Assembly: GCA_016871755.1 (NCBI GenBank)
Contig: VHCJ01000005.1
Location: forward strand, 62,001 to 126,000
DNA length: 64,000 nt
Direction: 5' to 3'
From: Verrucomicrobiota bacterium
GTDB lineage: Bacteria; Verrucomicrobiota; Verrucomicrobiia; Opitutales; Opitutaceae
The notes below the pieces were generated by a model. It did no database searches. It was given only the letters and a program-made list of their open reading frames with translations, and had not been told where the DNA came from. Of this stretch, positions 39,634 through 47,834 are shown piece after piece (the first letter of the stretch is position 1; the number at the start of each line of letters is the position of its first letter). The translations under genes and the position numbers were made by a program.

Positions 39634-41706
39634 TCACGCGGGCGTCGCCGTGAGACCGCTGCGGACAAGCAGGGCCGTGAGGTCCGGGTCGCGAGCCATG
39701 AAGCCGCGATAGAGGTCGCCCGCATCCGCCGAGTCACCCTTGCTGAGGATGTGCTCGACGAAGTCCGCGCCGGTCTTCGCGTTGAAGATGCCTTCCCGCT
39801 GGAAGCGGGTGAAGGCGTCGGCGTCGAGCACCTCCGCCCACTTGTAGGAGTAGTACCCCGCCGCGTAGCCCACCGGATCGCTGAACAAGTGATTGAACCG
39901 CTTCACGACGGTGCGCGCCGGCGGCTGGGTCGGGATCATGCAGTCCTCGATGACGACGCGCACCTTGGACTCGAGGTCGCCCTCGGTGAAGGCGGCGGAG
40001 CGCATGTGGAGGACGAGGTCCATCTTGGCGAACTGGATCTGCCGCATCACCGCACACGCCCCACGGAAACGCCGGGCGGCGATCATCTTCTCGTACAGTG
40101 CCTCAGGAATCGGTTCGCCGGTCTCGTGATGGCGCGCAAAGAGGTCCAGACCCTCGCGCTCCCAGGTCCAGTTTTCCATAATCTGGGACGGCAGCTCCAC
40201 AAAGTCCCACGTCACGTTGGTACCGGCGAGGGAGCGGACCGGGACCTCCGAGAGGAGATGGTGGAGGAGGTGACCAAACTCGTGGAACACGGTCTGCACC
40301 TCCCGGTGGGTGAGCAGCGCGGGGCGGCCGTCGACCGGCGGGGTCATGTTCCCACAGATGTATCCGAGGTGCGGACCGCGCGGGCCGTCGGGCCGCGGGG
40401 CTCCGGTGATCAGGCTGCCCATCCACGCACCGCCGCGCTTCGATTCGCGGGGATGCCAGTCGGCATAGAATGCGCCCAGATGCCGGCCCCCGGCGTCGGA
40501 CATGTCGTACGCCCGCACCTCCGGGTGCCAGGCATCGAACGAGCCTGCGGGTTTCTCGACCACGTGGACGCCCATGACCCGACGGACGATCTCGAACATG
40601 CCCGCGATGACGCGATCCATCGGGAAGTAGGGGCGCAGCGCCTCTTCATTGAAGTCATACCGGGACAACCGCAACCGCTCGGCCCAGAGCGCGACCTCCC
40701 ACGCCTTCAGCGGGCCGGCGGGTTCGCTGGTGCGCTCCGCCTTAAAGGCCTCCAGGTCGCGGCACTCGCGCGCAAAGCCCGGAGCCGCCCGGCGCTGCAG
40801 ATCCTCGACGAAGGCCAGGGCCCGGGCACCGGTCTTCGCCATGCGGCGTTCAAGTACGAGGTCGGCAAAGTGCGCCTTGCCGAGGAGCTCGGCCTTCTCC
40901 CGCCGCAGCGAGAGAATGCGCTTCACAAGGGGCTCATTGTCATGCTTGCCCTCCGCTCCGATGGCAACCGATGCGGTCCACAGTTCCCGGCGCAGGCCCT
41001 CATCCTCCGCGTAGGTCATCACCGGCTCCATCGAGGGCGCCTGCAGGGTGAAGCGCCACACCGGACGCTCCGGGGTGCCGTGTCCCTTGCGGCGCGCAAG
41101 GGTGAGCGCAGTCGCGACCGCATGCGGGGGCAGCCCGGCGAGGCGCGCGGGGTCGTCCACCAGCAACTCCCAGGCATTCGTGGCGTCCAGAACGTTCTCC
41201 GAGTAGCGTTGGGTGACCTGCGCCAGTTCGCTCTCAATCGCTTCCAAGCGAGCCCGCGCCGCGTCGGCCAGGTCCGCCCCGGCCAGACGGAAGGCCGCCA
41301 GCTTGTCCGCGACCAGCCGCGCTTCGATGCCCCGCAGCGCCTGTGCCGCCGGCGAGGCGGCGAACGTCTTCAGGCGCAGCCAGAGGCCGGGATTGAGCTC
41401 AATCCTCGCCTGGAACACGGTGACCTTCGGCAGCAGCGCATTGTAGGCTTCCCGCACCGCCGGGGAATCCGCCACCGCTTGGAGGTGGGAAAGCTTATCC
41501 CATGCAAGGTCCACCTCCTCCGTGGAACGCTCCAACGCACCAAAGGTCCCGGCGAACGTCAGGGAGCCCAGATCCGCCCCGGCAATCCGATCAATCGCCG
41601 CCTGCGCACGTTCCAGCGCCGCTTCGATGTCCGGCACCGCATGCTCAGCCGCAAGGTCGGACCAACGGATCGCGAAGGTAGGATCAGTGAAGGGATGAGT
41701 CGCCAT
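39634..41706 (-). CDS. prlC: M3-family oligopeptidase A-like metallopeptidase
   Basis: 690 residues. Cytoplasmic zinc peptidase degrading short peptides, including cleaved signal peptides. The zinc motif HEFGH is at residues 475-479 within QTVFHEFGHLLHHLL, and the third ligand Glu follows in the ELPSQIMENW helix. MDRVIAGMFEIV and GYAAGYYSYKWAEVL are typical of the OpdA/Dcp group. The ATG start is clear. Family membership is firm, while OpdA versus dipeptidyl carboxypeptidase is not settled by eye. Confidence 0.93.
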   Translation of the reverse strand: MATHPFTDPTFAIRWSDLAAEHAVPDIEAALERAQAAIDRIAGADLGSLTFAGTFGALERSTEEVDLAWDKLSHLQAVADSPAVREAYNALLPKVTVFQARIELNPGLWLRLKTFAASPAAQALRGIEARLVADKLAAFRLAGADLADAARARLEAIESELAQVTQRYSENVLDATNAWELLVDDPARLAGLPPHAVATALTLARRKGHGTPERPVWRFTLQAPSMEPVMTYAEDEGLRRELWTASVAIGAEGKHDNEPLVKRILSLRREKAELLGKAHFADLVLERRMAKTGARALAFVEDLQRRAAPGFARECRDLEAFKAERTSEPAGPLKAWEVALWAERLRLSRYDFNEEALRPYFPMDRVIAGMFEIVRRVMGVHVVEKPAGSFDAWHPEVRAYDMSDAGGRHLGAFYADWHPRESKRGGAWMGSLITGAPRPDGPRGPHLGYICGNMTPPVDGRPALLTHREVQTVFHEFGHLLHHLLSEVPVRSLAGTNVTWDFVELPSQIMENWTWEREGLDLFARHHETGEPIPEALYEKMIAARRFRGACAVMRQIQFAKMDLVLHMRSAAFTEGDLESKVRVVIEDCMIPTQPPARTVVKRFNHLFSDPVGYAAGYYSYKWAEVLDADAFTRFQREGIFNAKTGADFVEHILSKGDSADAGDLYRGFMARDPDLTALLVRSGLTATPA

Positions 41707-41759
41707 GCGTCCACGGTGCCGCCGCCACCCGGGGGCGCAAGCGGCGAAGCAAGACGCGG

Positions 41760-42488
41760 TTAGAGTCCGCGCCGGACGAAGGCGACATCCGGGTCGTCCT
41801 CCGCCACCCGAACCTCGCCCGACCCCACCTCCCCCGCCAGCGAACGCATGGTCACCGACGCAAGCACCGGAAGGTACCGGCGGAGGTCGTCACTCCGATC
41901 CTCACTCGTTGCCCGGACACTCCACAAATCCCGCGTCACTCCGTCCTTTTCCTGGGGACGGGCCTCGCGCGCCTGCACGCGCAGAAACTTGCGGTAAACC
42001 GGCACGGCGTCGACGAGTTGCTGGTAGCCGATGACCTCGCGCCGCGGCGGCACCGCCACGCGCACCGTCTCGGTCGTGGTCTTTCCGTCCGGACCCGTCG
42101 TCGTAACGGTCTCCTCGCGGACTCCGCCGGCCACCTCCGCATAAATCGGCAACCGATCCGGGCCACCCTCGCCGCGAACCGGCTCGACGCCGAACTCCAC
42201 CTCGATCACGACGTCAGCCCGGGCCGCCGACGGGGCCTCATAGAAGCCGCGCCCGGACAGGGCGGTCCGGACGTAGCCCGCCGCCTCCGCCTCCCGCAGT
42301 CGCGCCACGCCATCCGAGCCCGTCCCCTTGAACTCGATCCGGTAAGCGAGTCCCGGCGAAGGACGGCCCGCGCTCGCGGCCTCGATCTTGACCGGATAGG
42401 AGGTGGCGCAGCCCGCGGCGAGTGCCAGCGATGCCCCCGCCACGAGCCGAACCAGCAGGGGGCGAAGCGTCGCAACGGCGGACAGCAC
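41760..42488 (-). CDS. lipoprotein of unknown function
   Basis: 242 residues from a GTG start. The lipobox LALAAGC places the acylated Cys near residue 26. The rest is soluble and rich in Asp, Glu and Arg, with ADVVIEVEFGVEP and IGYQQLVDAVPVYRKFLRVQARE segments. It resembles the outer-membrane-associated DUF4136-like lipoprotein type, but I cannot confirm membership. It lies 17 nt after the glycine-zipper lipoprotein gene on the same strand and is probably cotranscribed with it. Confidence 0.65.
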   Translation of the reverse strand: MLSAVATLRPLLVRLVAGASLALAAGCATSYPVKIEAASAGRPSPGLAYRIEFKGTGSDGVARLREAEAAGYVRTALSGRGFYEAPSAARADVVIEVEFGVEPVRGEGGPDRLPIYAEVAGGVREETVTTTGPDGKTTTETVRVAVPPRREVIGYQQLVDAVPVYRKFLRVQAREARPQEKDGVTRDLWSVRATSEDRSDDLRRYLPVLASVTMRSLAGEVGSGEVRVAEDDPDVAFVRRGL

Positions 42489-42505
42489 GGTGGACGGGCC
42501 GGCGT

Positions 42506-43183
42506 TCAGGGCGCGCCAGGAGCCTTGTTCGAACCCGCCGACGGGGTGGAGGTCCGATCCGAACCGGCTGCCGACGCCGGGGCGAGGGCAGTCGCCGCCG
42601 CGTCGTCGCTCTTCAGCCGGGCCAGTTCCTCCTCCATCCGGGCAATCTCCGCCTCGGTGAGGAGCAGCTTCTCATTCGCCTCATCCAGCGAGCGCTTCTT
42701 GTTCAGCGCCGCCGTCCGCTCCTCCTTCAATTTCTGCAAACGCTCGTTGGCCTGCTGCACCTTCTTCTGGGCGTCGGCCAATTCCATTTCCGAAATCCGG
42801 AACCCCTGGGTCACCGCCAACTCCTCCTCGATCTCCGCCTTCCGCTTCGCCTCCTCGGCGCGCTTCCGCGCGAGTTCCTGCTGGTAGGCCCGCTCCTGCG
42901 CCAACCGGTCCTGCTCCTTGCGCTCCTTGGAGTCCTTGACCATGCCGACCACGCCGCCGATCAGCGCGCCGGCCGCGGCTCCCGCCAGCACGCCCGTGCT
43001 CGTGTTGCCGCCCGTCGCGCCGGCACCCAGTCCGCCCACGACGGCACCCGCCATCGCGCCGGTGCCGGCACCGGTCGCGGTCTTGGACGGAGCCGGGGAG
43101 TTGCAGGAGGTCAGGCCAAGCAGGACCGCAACCGCGGTCACGCTCGCGATGCCAGGACGAAGGAAACGACGGGTGGCGGTCAT
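42506..43183 (-). CDS. glycine-zipper, coiled-coil lipoprotein
   Basis: 225 residues. Lipobox VLLGLTSC (Cys near residue 27). A Gly/Ala-rich zipper segment (about 37-80: GTGAMAGAVVGGLGAGATGG and GAAAGALIGGVVGMV) could insert in or cross a membrane. A long charged coiled coil (about 85-190) and an Ala/Ser-rich tail follow. The general layout recalls envelope-spanning YMGG/glycine-zipper proteins. It is divergently transcribed from the MotA-like operon, with overlapping candidate promoters, so it may belong functionally to that envelope system. That link is inference from position. Confidence 0.7.
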   Translation of the reverse strand: MTATRRFLRPGIASVTAVAVLLGLTSCNSPAPSKTATGAGTGAMAGAVVGGLGAGATGGNTSTGVLAGAAAGALIGGVVGMVKDSKERKEQDRLAQERAYQQELARKRAEEAKRKAEIEEELAVTQGFRISEMELADAQKKVQQANERLQKLKEERTAALNKKRSLDEANEKLLLTEAEIARMEEELARLKSDDAAATALAPASAAGSDRTSTPSAGSNKAPGAP

Positions 43184-43220
43184 GAGGGGAGTGGTCGAGG
43201 GAGGAGATGCTAAACCGGCA

Positions 43221-43248
43221 TTGCGCTCAGGCGACTCTCGCGTACCTT
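43221..43248 (+). promoter_or_regulatory. candidate promoter of the MotA-like/VWA operon
   Basis: TTGCGC (43221-43226), 16 bp, TACCTT (43243-43248). The -35 box equals that of guaB and the -10 box equals that of eno. It predicts a leader of about 95 nt before the MotA-like ATG. The -10 box overlaps that of the divergent lipoprotein promoter. Confidence 0.45.
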
Positions 43249-43271
43249 AGTCATAAATCGGGGTTTTTCAA
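43244..43271 (-). promoter_or_regulatory. candidate promoter of the glycine-zipper lipoprotein gene
   Basis: Minus strand: TTGAAA (43266-43271), 16 bp, TAAGGT (43244-43249), about 60 nt before the ATG at 43183. Its -10 box shares five base pairs with the -10 box of the opposite promoter, so the two directions should compete for polymerase. Confidence 0.4.
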
Positions 43272-43348
43272 TCGCGCACCGGCACCGCCTCGCGTCCCGC
43301 CTCCCGCCGGTGCCGGGGCTCCGACGCCCCCCCCTCCTCGCCCTCCGC

Positions 43349-44212
43349 ATGATCTCCCGCAACAAGGGGATTCTTTCCCTGGAGTTCCTCATTCCCAACC
43401 TCGGCCTGATCCTCGCGTTCGTGGTCGTCGAAATGTTCTACAGCGCCGTTGTCCGACCCCGCGCCGACGAACTGCTCCTCAAGAACAAGGTCATGCGCGC
43501 CCAAGCCGGCGCCAACGCGTCAGCCACCCTGGATGAGCGCTCGATCTACATCATCATCCGCGACCCGGAGCAGCAGTGGGAGATCATCCTGTTTCTCTGG
43601 GGCATGACCGTGCTTAGCTACAAACTGACCCAGATCGGGCGCGAGCGGCGCCTGTTCAAGCAGGACTTCCTGGCCCTGCAGGAAGGGGAGCGCATCATCC
43701 CGGAGGACGCCTTCGACCGCTACAAGGAGCTCAAGGTGCAGGTGGAGCGCGACCCGAAGCTCCGCGAGCGGCTTCTGCCGGAGTGCCTCCTCGCCGCGCT
43801 CCATCGGTTCCACGCCTCCCACTCGATCCAAGACGCCGCCAACGCCGTCAAGGAACGCACCGACTTGGCGGCCGATCAACTCGACTCCTCGCTCTCGCTG
43901 GTGCGCTACATCGCATGGGCCATCCCCGCGATTGGCTTCATCGGCACCGTCCGCGGCATCGGCTACGCGCTCGCCTACGCCGAGGAGGCGATTCAGGGGG
44001 ACATCTCCGCCGTCACCAGCTGGCTCGGCCTCGCGTTCAATTCCACCCTCGTGGCGCTGCTCCTCAGCCTGGTCCTCATGTTCATCCTCCATATGATGCA
44101 GTCCCGCCAGGAGGCCTTCGTGATCGAGACGCAGTCCTACTGCCGCGACCGCCTGATCGATGTGATGAAGGTCCCGGCAAACGAGACCAACTCCCCCGCC
44201 TCGGTCGCCTGA
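43349..44212 (+). CDS. MotA/TolQ/ExbB-like proton-channel subunit
   Basis: 287 residues with four predicted membrane helices (about 13-32, 77-94, 184-207, 225-249) and a cytoplasmic loop of about 90 residues between the second and third. The last two helices carry the MotA/ExbB signature: AIPAIGFIGTVRGIGYAL, and WLGLAFNSTLVALLLSL with the conserved Thr of the ion path. An extra N-terminal helix and a periplasmic loop (about 33-76) distinguish it from plain TolQ/ExbB (three helices). Such subunits form pentameric ion-driven motors with a B subunit having one helix and an essential Asp. The two VWA proteins downstream fit that role. Alternative upstream start GTG at 43310. Confidence 0.85.
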   Translation: MISRNKGILSLEFLIPNLGLILAFVVVEMFYSAVVRPRADELLLKNKVMRAQAGANASATLDERSIYIIIRDPEQQWEIILFLWGMTVLSYKLTQIGRERRLFKQDFLALQEGERIIPEDAFDRYKELKVQVERDPKLRERLLPECLLAALHRFHASHSIQDAANAVKERTDLAADQLDSSLSLVRYIAWAIPAIGFIGTVRGIGYALAYAEEAIQGDISAVTSWLGLAFNSTLVALLLSLVLMFILHMMQSRQEAFVIETQSYCRDRLIDVMKVPANETNSPASVA

Positions 44213-44242
44213 ACGCCATCGCGGTCACCGTCGCCCCCATCC

Positions 44243-45718
44243 ATGATGCAGGGAATCGAACTTTGTGACGCCAATCTGCAGGCGGCGACCTCCGACGGCG
44301 CGTCGCCGTCGCTGCTGCGGGTCACCGCCCGCGACGGCGCCACTTCCTGGCCGGGCTACGCCCTGCGGGACGGCGATGCCTTGCTCTGCGGTCAGGCGGC
44401 CGAGGATCTCTGGCTCGTCCGGCCGCGCAACATCGTCCACGCCTTCTGGAGCCGCCTGGGCCACGAGCCCGCCACCGTCGCGGGCGGCTCCCGGCCGCTC
44501 TCCTACTCGGAAATCGCGTACGACTTCCTGCGTCGGTTCACCGAGCAACTGCGGGCCGCGGCCAAGACACCCGAGCGCCTCGCCCTCGCCGTGCCGGGTG
44601 CCTACTTGAAGGATCAGGTCACCGCCGAGGAGAAGGTCGGGCTGCTCCTCGGCATGGCGGCCGATCTACGGCTGCCGCTCTGCGGCATCGTCGATCTCGC
44701 CACCGCCTCCCTCTGCGATCCCCGCGCACCCCGCTTCAATCCGGCCCGGCCCGTCCTCCACCTCGACCTGCACCTGCACGCCGCCGAGTTGTCCCTCGTG
44801 GTCGCGGGCGAGCACCTTGAACGCCGCGCTTTCCTGCACCTCCCCGGGTCCGGGCTCGCCGCGCTGCTGAAGCACCTGACCTCCACGATGGCCAACCGCT
44901 TCCTCCGCCAGACCTCCTTCGATGTCATGGCGGACGGGCGGACGGAACAGCTGTTCTACAACCAGACGAAGGCCTTTTTCCTCGGGCACGAGTCCGACTT
45001 CGTCTACCAGATCAATACCGCCCGGCGGGCCTATGAGCTTCCGGTCAAGCGCGAAGGCCTCGGCGCGGACTCTCAGGCCTTCTCGGACGCCCTGCTCAAG
45101 TCCATCCTCGCCTTCGCCGACGAGAACCGCCTCCGGCCTGGGCTCTGCGCCGTCGCGCTCTCCGAGCGCGCCAGCCGCGTCCCCCTGCTTGAGACCCGGC
45201 TGCGGACGGCCGGATTCGTCCGCTTCCTGCACCTGCCAGCGGGCGCTGCGGCGGCCGGGGCCGCGCAACTCGCCGCCTCCTGCCTCGCCGCGCCCGCCGA
45301 ACTCGCGGACATTCCTGTGCTCACGGCGGTCCCCGCCACCTTCGCCGCGCGCCGCCTCTCCGCCCCGTGGGACGTTCATGTCCAGAAGGCCCGTCACACC
45401 CTGCCTCCGCCACCACCTCCCACCCACCTTGTCCTCGAGGGGGTGGGCCTGCCGCTCGCCGGCCGCGACCGCGTGACCGTCGGCACGCAGGGTCAGGGAG
45501 CCACCCTGCCGCTGCCCGATTCCTTCAATCCCGCGGCGAACTGCAGCATCATGCTCGAGCGCTCCGCTGGTCACTGGCAGATGGAGGACCCCGCCTTGCC
45601 CGAGGGCGGCGCGGACCGCGGCGTGCGCATCGACCTCGAGACCGGGGATCGTCTCGTTTTCCGCAGCGGCAACAACACCGTCGAAGTCCTGCTCGTTCAC
45701 TGTTCGGCCGGAAGTTGA
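44243..45718 (+). CDS. degenerate Hsp70/actin-fold protein with FHA-like C-terminus
   Basis: 491 residues, no signal peptide or membrane helix. The layout follows the Hsp70/actin ATPase fold: GIELCDANLQAA at the N-terminus (phosphate-1 position), LALAVPGAYLKDQ (117-125), IVDLATASL (149-157) where Hsp70 has its EPTAAAL helix, and VLHLDLHLHAAELSLV (171-186) in place of the DLGGGTFD loop. The glycine-rich nucleotide loops are lost, so ATP turnover is doubtful. After a Pro-rich hinge (PPPPPPTH, about 400), the last 90 residues look FHA-like (CSIMLERSAGHWQMED, LETGDRLVFRSGNN) but lack the clear phosphothreonine-binding Arg/Ser/His set. It lies between the channel and VWA genes, 30 and 13 nt apart. 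Probably a cytoplasmic scaffold or regulator of the motor. Confidence 0.6.
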   Translation: MMQGIELCDANLQAATSDGASPSLLRVTARDGATSWPGYALRDGDALLCGQAAEDLWLVRPRNIVHAFWSRLGHEPATVAGGSRPLSYSEIAYDFLRRFTEQLRAAAKTPERLALAVPGAYLKDQVTAEEKVGLLLGMAADLRLPLCGIVDLATASLCDPRAPRFNPARPVLHLDLHLHAAELSLVVAGEHLERRAFLHLPGSGLAALLKHLTSTMANRFLRQTSFDVMADGRTEQLFYNQTKAFFLGHESDFVYQINTARRAYELPVKREGLGADSQAFSDALLKSILAFADENRLRPGLCAVALSERASRVPLLETRLRTAGFVRFLHLPAGAAAAGAAQLAASCLAAPAELADIPVLTAVPATFAARRLSAPWDVHVQKARHTLPPPPPPTHLVLEGVGLPLAGRDRVTVGTQGQGATLPLPDSFNPAANCSIMLERSAGHWQMEDPALPEGGADRGVRIDLETGDRLVFRSGNNTVEVLLVHCSAGS

Positions 45719-45731
45719 ACCGTACCCGCCC

Positions 45732-46799
45732 ATGCCCCAGATCAAGAGGCGCCGCGACACCGAGGCCTTCAGTCTCTCCTTCCTTGACTGCATCTGCTGC
45801 GGCTTCGGCGCCATCATCCTGGTCTTCATCCTCACGGTCGCCGAGCGGCGGTCTGTGGCCCGCATCAACGTCGATGACCTCGACGAGCGGGTGCGGCGCA
45901 TGGAAACTCAGGTCGCCACCACCCGCAACGAGGTTGAACGGGTCGAACGCCTGCTGGCCGCCGCCCAGGCCGAGTTGCCGGCCCTCCAGCAAAAGACAAC
46001 GGATACGCAGCTCAAGCTCACCGATCGCCAGCGCCAGTTGCTGGCCATGCTCGAGCAGACCGGCAAGCTCCGCGAGGCCCTGGCCACGCTGCTTGAGCAA
46101 AAAAAGTCGCTTCCGACCGTCGATCAATCACCCATCCCGATCCCGGAGGTCGACCGCCGCCAGTACCTCACCGGCGTCAAGCTGGAGGGTGAATGCGTCC
46201 TGTTCATCGTCCGCACCTCCGGCTCGATGCTCGGCGAAACCGTCGAGGAAGCCAGCGCGATGCTGGAGGAGAACGAAACACGCAAACGCGAGGCTCCCAA
46301 GTGGCAGCGCGCCCTCCGCTCCCTCGAGTGGATGATCGCATCGCTGGACGAAAAGACCCGGTTCCAAGTCCTCCTCTTCAACGAGGACGCCTCCTTGATC
46401 CTGCCGGACCGGGGCGACGAATGGTTCTCGATCAACGACCGGCAGACCCTCAAGCAGGTGGTCGGCCGCCTGCGCGAGATCGTCCCCGGAGGCAGCGCCA
46501 ACTTGGAGCGCGCCTTCTTCCGCGTCCGCACGCTTTCCCGGTTGCCCGACGCGATCGTCCTCATCACCGATGGGCTGCCGACCGCGAGCGATTCCTTTCT
46601 CAGCGAGGGAGCGACCAACGACGAGCAGCGCATCCGTTTCTTCCGGGAGGCCGTCCGCGGCCTGCCCGAACGCATCCCAGTCAGCACGATCCTCATGCCG
46701 ATGAGCGGTGACCCGGCCGCTCCGGCGCTGTTCTGGGAACTCGCCAACCGCACCCGGGGCGCCCTCGTCAGCCCGGCCAAGACCTGGCCCGAAGCATGA
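45732..46799 (+). CDS. single-pass membrane protein with coiled coil and VWA domain (B-subunit-like, altered MIDAS)
   Basis: 355 residues. Basic N-terminus, then FSLSFLDCICCGFGA (13-27) opening one membrane helix (about 17-36), a coiled coil (about 40-125), and a VWA domain (about 150-350) that should be periplasmic. Asp19 stands at the head of the helix, where MotB, TolR and ExbD have their proton-carrying Asp. The MIDAS motif reads RTSGS (161-165) in place of DxSxS: Arg replaces the first metal ligand, whereas the later VLITDG is kept. The domain may therefore bind a partner without metal, or bind a different ligand. Its stop overlaps the next start as ATGA, and the downstream protein is a paralogue. 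Confidence 0.8.
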   Translation: MPQIKRRRDTEAFSLSFLDCICCGFGAIILVFILTVAERRSVARINVDDLDERVRRMETQVATTRNEVERVERLLAAAQAELPALQQKTTDTQLKLTDRQRQLLAMLEQTGKLREALATLLEQKKSLPTVDQSPIPIPEVDRRQYLTGVKLEGECVLFIVRTSGSMLGETVEEASAMLEENETRKREAPKWQRALRSLEWMIASLDEKTRFQVLLFNEDASLILPDRGDEWFSINDRQTLKQVVGRLREIVPGGSANLERAFFRVRTLSRLPDAIVLITDGLPTASDSFLSEGATNDEQRIRFFREAVRGLPERIPVSTILMPMSGDPAAPALFWELANRTRGALVSPAKTWPEA

Positions 46800-47797
46800 T
46801 CCGCCGCCGCAAGATCGAGGTCTTCAGCCTCTCCTTTCTGGACTGCATCTGCTGCGGCTTCGGCGCGATGATCCTGATCTTCGTGCTCTCGATCGGCGCT
46901 CAGGGCCGCAACCAGCGCGCCACGATCGAGGCCCTCCAGCGCATGCTCGCGGCTCACCTCGCCAGCCTCGCCCAACTCACCCAGACCAAACAGGAGCTGG
47001 AGCTGAACTACACCGCGACCCTCACGCTGGCCGCCGACACCAAGCTCAAGAACGCCGACCTGCAGTCCCTGCTCGACGACCTCGACCGCCAGCTGTCGCG
47101 CGAGAAGTCCGGGCAGGAGGCGCTGCTGGTCGACGTGGACGAGCTGCGCCGCGAGATCGCCGCCCGCCAGAAGCGGCCGGAGATGGTCCTGCCCAAGGTC
47201 GAGCCGGCCCCGGTCGGCGTGCCCGTCGGCAGCAACCACATCGCGTTCGTCATCGATACCTCGGGCTCCATGCGCGACTTCAACTCCGGGCAGCTCTGGC
47301 CGATCGTCATCCGGAAGGTCGAGGAAGTGCTGGATGTCTATCCCCAGGTCGATGGCATCCAGATCCTCGACGCCGACGGACGCTTCGTCCTCGGGGAACG
47401 GGGAGGCGCGCAGTGGCTGCCGGACAGCCCGGAAACCCGCGAGGGCATCAAGCGAGCCCTGCGCCGCTACGACGTGTTCAGCGAGAGCAACCCAGTCCCC
47501 GGGATCTTCCGCGCGCTCCGCCTTCTTCACGATCCCAACGACCCCAACATGCGCATGGGACTCTACATCTTCGGCGACGAATTCACCGGACTGGCGGACG
47601 CGGTGCTTCGCCGGGTCGACGAACTCAATCCCGCCGACGAAAAGGGGGAGCGTCGCGTGGTGATCAACGCCGTGGCGTTCCCCACGACCATCCGGTTCGA
47701 CGTGTCCCTGGGCAACACCGGGCTCAAGCTGGCCAACCTGATGCGCGAACTCTGCTACCAGCACGGCGGGGCCTTCGTCGCCCTTCAGGATCTGTAG
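46796..47797 (+). CDS. single-pass membrane protein with coiled coil and VWA domain (B-subunit-like, intact MIDAS)
   Basis: 333 residues, paralogue of the upstream protein. The same N-terminal FSLSFLDCICCGFGA motif (10-24, Asp16) opens one membrane helix (about 14-33). A coiled coil (about 38-125) and a VWA domain (about 147-330) follow. Here the MIDAS is intact: FVIDTSGSM with DxSxS at 154-158. The pair may form a heterodimeric B subunit with one metal-binding and one altered VWA head. It starts with ATG overlapping the previous stop and is the last gene of the plus-strand operon, facing the TPR operon across a short hairpin. Confidence 0.82.
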   Translation: MIRRRKIEVFSLSFLDCICCGFGAMILIFVLSIGAQGRNQRATIEALQRMLAAHLASLAQLTQTKQELELNYTATLTLAADTKLKNADLQSLLDDLDRQLSREKSGQEALLVDVDELRREIAARQKRPEMVLPKVEPAPVGVPVGSNHIAFVIDTSGSMRDFNSGQLWPIVIRKVEEVLDVYPQVDGIQILDADGRFVLGERGGAQWLPDSPETREGIKRALRRYDVFSESNPVPGIFRALRLLHDPNDPNMRMGLYIFGDEFTGLADAVLRRVDELNPADEKGERRVVINAVAFPTTIRFDVSLGNTGLKLANLMRELCYQHGGAFVALQDL

Positions 47798-47816
47798 TTC
47801 GATTCGACCTCACGCA

Positions 47817-47831
47817 ACCGCACCGAGCGGT
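47817..47831. terminator. short hairpin between the two converging operons
   Basis: ACCGC / GCGGT with a 5-nt loop, in the 37-nt gap between the VWA operon and the opposing exported-protein gene. There is no T-run. Termination role inferred from position. Confidence 0.35.
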
Positions 47832-47834
47832 CCG

